Positions 33,562 through 38,698 of a DNA stretch of 38,698 nt are shown here, piece by piece. How positions within the stretch are numbered: the stretch's first letter is position 1; each line of letters opens with the position of its first letter. Origin of the DNA: Fibrobacter succinogenes (GTDB lineage Bacteria > Fibrobacterota > Fibrobacteria > Fibrobacterales > Fibrobacteraceae); contig CADCBQ010000027.1 in the NCBI GenBank assembly GCA_902799745.1, forward strand, positions 1 to 38,698, written 5' to 3'. The notes below the pieces were generated by a model. The model was not told the DNA's origin and made no database searches. It saw only the letters and a list, made by a program, of their open reading frames with translations. Both the position numbers and the translations under genes were made by a program.

Positions 33562-34981
33562 TTTCCATTGCCTTCACCGCTTCTTCGCGGTCATCAAAAT
33601 GGTGTTTGGTCTTACCCACAATCTGGTAGTCTTCGTGGCCCTTGCCCGCAATCACGAGCCAGTCGCCATCCTTAAGTTCTGCGCAAGCCTTGGCAATCGC
33701 TTCTTCGCGCTTTTCGACGACGCTAAACTTGTCCGTCTTCATGCCGGCGCGAACATCGTTAATGATGTCGGTCGGATTTTCGGTACGCGGATTATCCGAG
33801 GTGAGCCAAGCCTTGTCCGCAATGCGTTCAGCGATTGCACCCATAATCGGGCGCTTGGTTTTGTCGCGATCACCGCCGCAGCCGAACACGCATGCGAGGC
33901 GGCCTCGGCAGAGGCTACGAGCGGTCGTAAGGACGCGTTCAAGGGCATCGGGTGTGTGAGCGTAGTCCACAATCACATGGCGGCCGTTCTTGTTCCAGAC
34001 CTTTTCAAAGCGGCCCGGAACGCGGACTTCTGCCAGAGCCTTGCGCATGGCAGATTCGGCAAGGCCAATCGACTTTGCCCAAGCAAGCACCAGCATCACG
34101 TTGTCCACGTTAAAGTCGCCACACAACGGAGTTTCAAACGGTTCTGCACTAATGGCAGGCAACAGCATCTTGAGACCGTCTTCGGTATTCTGCACAGCGC
34201 CTTCGGGCTTCACTAAAGCACTAACGACCCCTAGACGCGAGACAGCCACCCTCCGGTCCGCTTCTATCCCGGCTAGGGAATCGTATAGTTTCTTTCCGTA
34301 CGCATCATCGATATTGATAACGGCAACACCATCATCAGCAAGGTAACGCGTAAACAAAAGCTTCTTTGCCTCAAAGTAGGCATCCATCGTCTTATGGTAA
34401 TCGAGGTGGTCCTGCGTCAGGTTGCTGAACAAGGCGCTCTTGTAAAGCACACCTGCCATACGGCCCTGATCCAAGGAATGCGAAGACGCTTCCATCACCA
34501 AGTCCGTACAACCGGCCTCGACTGCTTTTGCGGCAAAGGCATACAAATCCAATAGCCCCGGCGTCGTTAATGTAGCGGGCACCGAAGTTTCGCCAATTTT
34601 ATTCTTGATGGTTCCGAGGAGAGCAACCTTGTGGCCTGCGGCCGTAAGCATTGCATCCATCAGGAACGCACTCGTTGTTTTACCATTCGTACCCGTTACC
34701 GCATGAGCATTCAGCTTTGCGAACGGATCCTTATAGAAAATCTTTGCCGCTTCAAGGCGTGCTGCCTTCACATCGGCCACTTGAATCCACTTAGATGTCA
34801 GTCCTTCGGGAGCAACATTTTCGCTCACCACGGCGACTGCACCCGATGCCACGGCGCTTCTTGCAAATTCATCGGACTTATCGCCCGGCATTGAGAAAAA
34901 TAAATCTTTAGCCTTTACGCGGCGGGAGTCGTCGCACAGGCCCTGCACATTCAATTTCTGCATCAATGTTTCAGAAATCAT
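33554..34981 (-). CDS. murE: UDP-MurNAc-L-Ala-D-Glu--meso-DAP ligase
   Basis: Adds the third residue to the peptide stem. The 475-aa protein has DDSRRVKAKDLFFSMPG at the start, ATP loop GTNGKTT (97-103), EASSHSLDQGRM, NLTQDHLDYH and VDYAHTPDALERVL. The specificity motif is DNPR at 396-399 (SDNPRTENP), which in the family marks meso-diaminopimelate rather than lysine. This fits a Gram-negative wall. The ATG directly abuts the ftsI stop codon (TAAATG). It uses UDP-MurNAc-dipeptide made by MurD, not encoded in the window. Confidence 0.97.
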   Translation of the reverse strand: MISETLMQKLNVQGLCDDSRRVKAKDLFFSMPGDKSDEFARSAVASGAVAVVSENVAPEGLTSKWIQVADVKAARLEAAKIFYKDPFAKLNAHAVTGTNGKTTSAFLMDAMLTAAGHKVALLGTIKNKIGETSVPATLTTPGLLDLYAFAAKAVEAGCTDLVMEASSHSLDQGRMAGVLYKSALFSNLTQDHLDYHKTMDAYFEAKKLLFTRYLADDGVAVINIDDAYGKKLYDSLAGIEADRRVAVSRLGVVSALVKPEGAVQNTEDGLKMLLPAISAEPFETPLCGDFNVDNVMLVLAWAKSIGLAESAMRKALAEVRVPGRFEKVWNKNGRHVIVDYAHTPDALERVLTTARSLCRGRLACVFGCGGDRDKTKRPIMGAIAERIADKAWLTSDNPRTENPTDIINDVRAGMKTDKFSVVEKREEAIAKACAELKDGDWLVIAGKGHEDYQIVGKTKHHFDDREEAVKAMENV

Positions 34982-36880
34982 TTAGCCTTTCTCCTTAAGC
35001 GTCAGCTTGCAAATCTGTCCCTTATGAAGCGTCTCGCCCACCTTCGGGGTTTGCGATACCACGCGGCCCATTCCGGTGTATTCCACGCTCATACGGATAT
35101 TTCCGGCAATTTCAAGAGCATCCTTCAGCGAAAGCCCCTTCAAGTCGGGCATCGTCGATGCATCTACATCGCCCAATTTCAAAACAAGTCCAACCGAATC
35201 CGACACATCTCTGCGCACGGCAAGCACGCGAGAACCTTCGCCTTCAAAAGTCACAGGGCATTTTTTAGTGGCCGCCACCGACTTTGCCGTCTGCGCCAGC
35301 ATGCCCACATAATCTCCTTCGCAAGCAGACTTCTTGCTCACAAAGGCAAGTTCATGCGAGGCCGGCGAAAGCTTCGGATGGTAATAAATGCCTTCCATAA
35401 TGCGGCGGAAAATCGGGCCCGCCGTTGCACCACCCGTATGCCCATAAAGTTTATCGGCGTTCGGGTCATCCACTAGCACCATGCACACGTAACGAACATC
35501 TTCAACCGGCGCAAGACCAATAAACGATGCCACCTGGTGTTCGCGATCATACTTGCCAGTTTCCTGGTTATACTTTTCAGCCGTACCGGTCTTGCCGCCA
35601 AAAATCACATCCGGAATCTTCTTGCTCGCCACGCGCTTTGCAGTACCGCTGTTCACCACACGGTTCAGCATCTTGCGAATCGAGGCCGCCGTACGTTCCG
35701 AAATCACGCGGCGCACCTTCACCGGTTCCATCTTTTCGACCAGGTTACCGTCAGAATCGCGCCATTCCTTCACGATCATAGGTTCCATCAAGGTGCCGCC
35801 ATTCGCAATCGTTGCGTAAGCCATCACCATTTGGATCGGCGTCACAGAAACGGCATGGCCGAAGCCCATGGTTTTAAGGGTACGGTCATCTCTTGTAAGT
35901 TCGTAAGGCATGTACAAGCGACCCGCTTCTTCACCCGCCAGGTTTTCGGAAGTTTTCATGCCAAAGCCAAAGTTGCGGGCCATGCGATAAAGCTTTTCGG
36001 CACCCACCTTGTCTGCCACCTTGGCGAACACGATATTCGAAGACTGAACCATCGCCTCGGCCATATCCATATCGCCATAGATGTGGGTATCGCAAATGCG
36101 TTCGGCACGAGCGCTCCAGCTCCAGCACTTGCCTTCGTTCACAAACACTGTATCTTCAGGCACCACACCATTTTCCAGGGCAGCCGCAGCCGTAATCACC
36201 TTGAAGGTTGAGCCCGGTTCATAAGACATCGCAACGATGTCGTTCTTCGCCATTTTACCCACACCCTGCTTTTTAGAGTTCGGGTCAAAGGTCGGATAAC
36301 TTGCCATGGCCAAAATTTCACCCGTGTACGGATCCACCACCACAGCAGAGGCACTCGCGGCGCTAAATTCAATGACGCCGTCCTTCAGGGCCTTTTCCAC
36401 GATTTCTTGCATATCGCGGTCAATAGTCAGCACCAGATTCTTACCCGGTTTCGCTTCGGCCACATTTTCGGAACGGCCCAAAATTTCACGTTCCTTGGCA
36501 TCCTTGACGCCCACACGGAAACCTTCATTACCACGCAAACGCAGGTCATACATGCGTTCCATGCCCATGCTGCCCTTGCCATCGTAATTGACCTTGCCCA
36601 CAATTTGCGAGGCAAGCTTACCCTGCAAGAAGATTCGGCTGTAGTCTTCGGCCTTACCCGTATCGCGCAAGTTCTTGGCAAACACGACTCCGTTACGGTC
36701 CAAGATTTCGCCGCGTTCGGCGTAGATATTCTTGGTACGGGTTGTCTGGTCCTTGGTTTCCTTCTGGTAAACTTCGCGGTTCAACACTTGAATGTTAAAA
36801 GTCTGCCATGCGAGTACGCCAATCGCACCCAGCACAATCATCTTTGCAACCGAAAGGGCATCCATATTGATCATATTCAT
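34982..36880 (-). CDS. ftsI: Septal class B penicillin-binding protein with PASTA domain
   Basis: Transpeptidase (PBP3) that cross-links septal peptidoglycan with FtsW. The 632-aa protein has one N-terminal membrane helix (MIVLGAIGVLAWQTFNI), a dimerisation region with AERGEILDRNG, and the transpeptidase domain. Active-site motifs are SxxK at Ser224-Lys227 (GSTFK), SxN at 280-282 (SSN) and KTG at 429-431 (GGKTGTAEKY). The last ~60 residues form one PASTA domain (MPDLKGLSLKDALEIA, then VVSQTPKVGETLHKG), common in Gram-positive PBP2x and in Spo-type PBPs but absent from E. coli FtsI. Its ATG overlaps the ftsL stop (ATGA). Confidence 0.95.
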   Translation of the reverse strand: MNMINMDALSVAKMIVLGAIGVLAWQTFNIQVLNREVYQKETKDQTTRTKNIYAERGEILDRNGVVFAKNLRDTGKAEDYSRIFLQGKLASQIVGKVNYDGKGSMGMERMYDLRLRGNEGFRVGVKDAKEREILGRSENVAEAKPGKNLVLTIDRDMQEIVEKALKDGVIEFSAASASAVVVDPYTGEILAMASYPTFDPNSKKQGVGKMAKNDIVAMSYEPGSTFKVITAAAALENGVVPEDTVFVNEGKCWSWSARAERICDTHIYGDMDMAEAMVQSSNIVFAKVADKVGAEKLYRMARNFGFGMKTSENLAGEEAGRLYMPYELTRDDRTLKTMGFGHAVSVTPIQMVMAYATIANGGTLMEPMIVKEWRDSDGNLVEKMEPVKVRRVISERTAASIRKMLNRVVNSGTAKRVASKKIPDVIFGGKTGTAEKYNQETGKYDREHQVASFIGLAPVEDVRYVCMVLVDDPNADKLYGHTGGATAGPIFRRIMEGIYYHPKLSPASHELAFVSKKSACEGDYVGMLAQTAKSVAATKKCPVTFEGEGSRVLAVRRDVSDSVGLVLKLGDVDASTMPDLKGLSLKDALEIAGNIRMSVEYTGMGRVVSQTPKVGETLHKGQICKLTLKEKG

Positions 36881-37185
36881 GGAGCCCCCGTAATACGCAC
36901 CTTGATCGGCACGCCGTTCAAGTCAAGACCAACACTGTCCGCAAACGCAGACAAATTTTCCAGCGAAGATAACTTGTTGATTTCAAGTTCCTGCAAAGTT
37001 CTTTCGCGCTGCAGCTGTCCAATCTTAAACGAAAGCTCATTCGATTTCGAATAAAGTTTCGTAAGGCAGTTCTGCATGTACAACGGCAAAATCAGCAAGA
37101 GCCCTGCCACCATTACGGCGCAGATAAACACCCACACAATGGTGCGGTTAGAGTTGAACAGGGATTTCTTGCTAGATTCACTCAT
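36877..37185 (-). CDS. ftsL: FtsL-like septum protein
   Basis: A 102-aa bitopic protein with a short cytoplasmic start, one membrane helix (IVWVFICAVMVAGLLLILPLYM), and a coiled coil (about 42-75, KLYSKSNELSFKIGQLQRER) followed by a short tail with LSAFADSVGLDL. Size, topology and position between rsmH and ftsI are those of FtsL, which forms a complex with FtsQ and FtsB and activates FtsWI. FtsL sequences diverge strongly, so the call rests mainly on topology and synteny. It overlaps rsmH and ftsI by four bases each (ATGA). Confidence 0.85.
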   Translation of the reverse strand: MSESSKKSLFNSNRTIVWVFICAVMVAGLLLILPLYMQNCLTKLYSKSNELSFKIGQLQRERTLQELEINKLSSLENLSAFADSVGLDLNGVPIKVRITGAP

Positions 37186-38171
37186 ACCCGTTCATACACC
37201 CTAAGTTTCGCAGAGCGAGCCCTGCTGTTGTTCGCAATTTCTTCGTCAGAGGGCAAAATCGGCTTGCGATTCACCTTCTTTAAGCGCTGGTGATTGCCAC
37301 CGCACATGCACACCGGCAAATTCTCCGGGCAAATGCAGGCCTTCTCAAATTCGGCAGCCGTTTCCTTGACGCAGCGGTCTTCCACGGAATGGTAGCTCAT
37401 GACAACCAAGCGACCACCCACCTTGAGGCAATCCACGGCAGCGCGCAGGCTATCTTCGATTTCCTTGAGTTCGCCGTTCACTTCCATGCGAATCGCCTGG
37501 AACACGCGAGCAAGGAGTCCGTTGACTTCGCGGCGCTTGTCGGGGAACACCGATTCCACCACCGCCTTCACATCAGACGGCAAAATTTCTTGATCGCCCT
37601 TAGACGCAGCCATTTCAATCAGACGAGTCGCAAGCTTGAAGGCACGGTCCATATCAGCATTCTTGCGGAGAGCGGCGGCAAGCGTATCGGCATCGACCGT
37701 CTTGAGCCATTCCTGGGCAGACACGCCTTCGCGGCGGTCCATGCGCAAGTCAAGCGGATTATCGCCTACAAAGGTAAAGCCGCGAGCCGAATCATCTACC
37801 TGGTGGCTGCTGATTCCCAAATCGTAAAGGATTCCGTCCAAGGAATTCGGCGGAATTTCGTTCTTCAGTTCTCCAAAGCGAACCGGATGCACAATGAACT
37901 TGGGCTTTACACCCGCAAGGCGCTTGGTAGCAAAGGCTACGGCTTCTTCATCGCGGTCAAAAGCGTGAAGCGTTCCATTTTCATCTAATTTGTTTGCAAT
38001 AGCGTAAGAATGTCCGCCGCCACCCAAGGTGCAATCGCCGTAGGTTCCGTTCGGCTTGATATTCAGGCCTTCGAGGCATTCCTTCAGCATTACCGGATCG
38101 TGATAGAACACGCCGTTTTCAATGCCGGCCAGAGCAGCTGCGGAATGTTGACAGAGGCTATTTTTTGCCAT
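37182..38171 (-). CDS. rsmH: 16S rRNA (cytosine-1402-N4)-methyltransferase
   Basis: Methylates N4 of C1402 in the ribosomal P site. The 329-aa protein starts MAKNSLCQHSAA and has YHDPVMLKECLEGL, the SAM motif GDCTLGGGGHSYAI, AFDRDEEAV, LDGILYDLGISSHQVDDSARGFTF, DLRMDR, and near the end RLVVMSYHSVEDR. These are invariant in RsmH (MraW). A C-terminal cluster with CICPENLPVCMCGG looks metal-binding-like, as in some homologues. GGAGG lies six bases before the ATG, which overlaps mraZ by 14 nt. Confidence 0.96.
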   Translation of the reverse strand: MAKNSLCQHSAAALAGIENGVFYHDPVMLKECLEGLNIKPNGTYGDCTLGGGGHSYAIANKLDENGTLHAFDRDEEAVAFATKRLAGVKPKFIVHPVRFGELKNEIPPNSLDGILYDLGISSHQVDDSARGFTFVGDNPLDLRMDRREGVSAQEWLKTVDADTLAAALRKNADMDRAFKLATRLIEMAASKGDQEILPSDVKAVVESVFPDKRREVNGLLARVFQAIRMEVNGELKEIEDSLRAAVDCLKVGGRLVVMSYHSVEDRCVKETAAEFEKACICPENLPVCMCGGNHQRLKKVNRKPILPSDEEIANNSRARSAKLRVYERV

Positions 38172-38634
38172 CGAGATCCTCCGTCAAGCTTTCTCCATAG
38201 AACGCGGCATCGAATGCGGCGATTGCTTCGTTTGTCTGCAATCCGAACTTTTCGTTGAAGCGTTCAGGGTTCCATAGTTCAAGAGTTTTTCCGCTAGCTT
38301 GTACGTAAAGGACTTCTCCTTTAAGACCAGCATATTCCAATAAAATCTTCGGAAGTAAAATGCGGTTCTGACCATCGAGCTCCACGACTGTGGGCGCAAG
38401 GCCTCTCCGAACTAGGTCAGCTTGACGGCGGTCGGACCTCGAGTCCAAGTCCGCCATGAACTTTTCGTATTCCGGCAAGGTAAACAACCGTAGAGTTTGA
38501 TTCGGACCACGTGTGATCACGAATTCATCCCCTTCGGTTGGCCCGAGCTGACGACGGAATTCCCTGGGGAAGGAAGACCTTCCCTTTCCATCGATAGCCG
38601 TTTGGGCTTGACCTATGAAAGACGTAAAGTTCAT
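38158..38634 (-). CDS. mraZ: Transcriptional regulator MraZ
   Basis: First gene of the dcw cluster and regulator of its own operon in E. coli. The 158-aa protein carries two AbrB/SpoVT-like half domains: FIGQAQTAIDGKGRSSFPREFR near the start, and APTVVELDGQNRILLPKILLEYA at about 85-107. The ATG at 38634 gives the short N-terminus normal for the family; in-frame ATGs at 38649 and 38688 exist but would add residues over the putative operator. No Shine-Dalgarno is seen before 38634; TAAAAT (38648-38653) lies 13 bases upstream. Confidence 0.93.
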   Translation of the reverse strand: MNFTSFIGQAQTAIDGKGRSSFPREFRRQLGPTEGDEFVITRGPNQTLRLFTLPEYEKFMADLDSRSDRRQADLVRRGLAPTVVELDGQNRILLPKILLEYAGLKGEVLYVQASGKTLELWNPERFNEKFGLQTNEAIAAFDAAFYGESLTEDLDGKK

Positions 38635-38647
38635 ACTAGTTTGACAC

Positions 38648-38687
38648 ATTTTACCACAACACGATACAAATCTACCATTTTCTACCA
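38648..38687 (-). promoter_or_regulatory. Putative MraZ operator and mraZ promoter
   Basis: Read on the minus strand there are three TGGTA boxes: 38687-38683, 38677-38673 and 38656-38652. The first two are separated by exactly five bases, the spacing known for E. coli MraZ boxes (TGGGN-N5 repeats); the third is 21 bp further on. A TAAAAT hexamer (38653-38648) overlaps the third box. The window ends ten bases upstream, so more boxes may exist. Confidence 0.55.
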
Positions 38688-38698
38688 CTTTGGCAAGA

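Noticed and set aside
1..38698. CRISPR arrays, tRNA/rRNA genes, insertion sequences or prophage genes
   Set aside because: No spaced direct repeats, no tRNA cloverleaf-like segment, no transposase or integrase motif and no terminal inverted repeats were recognised on reading.

Overview
The window looks like chromosomal core DNA from a Fibrobacter-type bacterium (F. succinogenes clade). Visible grounds: a protein with the Fibrobacter 'FISUMP' paralogous domain, secreted proteins ending in type IX secretion-like C-terminal domains, a secreted GH16 beta-glucanase, and TAnnTT-type -10 elements like those of the Fibrobacterota/Bacteroidota. MurE carries the DNPR motif, so the wall peptide should contain meso-diaminopimelate, as in Gram-negatives. 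I see no phage, insertion sequence, CRISPR, tRNA or rRNA. No stretch over 300 bases lacks a gene; the largest gap (13857-14153) holds a 40-codon gene and a terminator.

Left part (1-7701): the 5' part of argG; an mtgA-like transglycosylase translationally coupled to a small CHC2-TOPRIM primase-like protein; divergent murB; a VanZ-like protein; an RlmI-type rRNA methyltransferase; and a MATE transporter fused to an RsbW-like ATPase domain. Middle (7704-24565): a mosaic of short units, namely a GH16 glucanase, a TPR protein, a 71-aa membrane protein, a large YfhO-like membrane protein, a 40-aa membrane peptide, an ArsR-methyltransferase fusion divergent from a PAP2 phosphatase, a FISUMP protein, a lipoprotein with a HAD phosphatase, rsmE, a large GLUG-type surface protein, purT and an outer-membrane beta-barrel candidate.

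Right part (24764-38634): a complete-looking division and cell wall (dcw) operon on the minus strand, transcribed from the right edge: mraZ, rsmH, ftsL-like, ftsI, murE, murF, ftsW, murG, murC, ftsQ, ftsA, ftsZ. Neighbouring genes mostly overlap or abut. mraY, murD and ddl, which usually sit inside this cluster, are absent. murB and mtgA at the left end add two more peptidoglycan steps to the window.

The most striking signal outside the genes concerns expression. At least ten genes that start a transcription unit have a TAnnTT hexamer ending about 6-11 nt before the start codon and no Shine-Dalgarno, which predicts leaderless or near-leaderless mRNAs. Operon-internal genes and several secreted-protein genes have a clear AGGAG/GGAGG. 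Three short intergenic arrays of a degenerate 7-bp repeat (AGTAGAC-like) also stand out; two lie exactly 5 bp upstream of such a hexamer.
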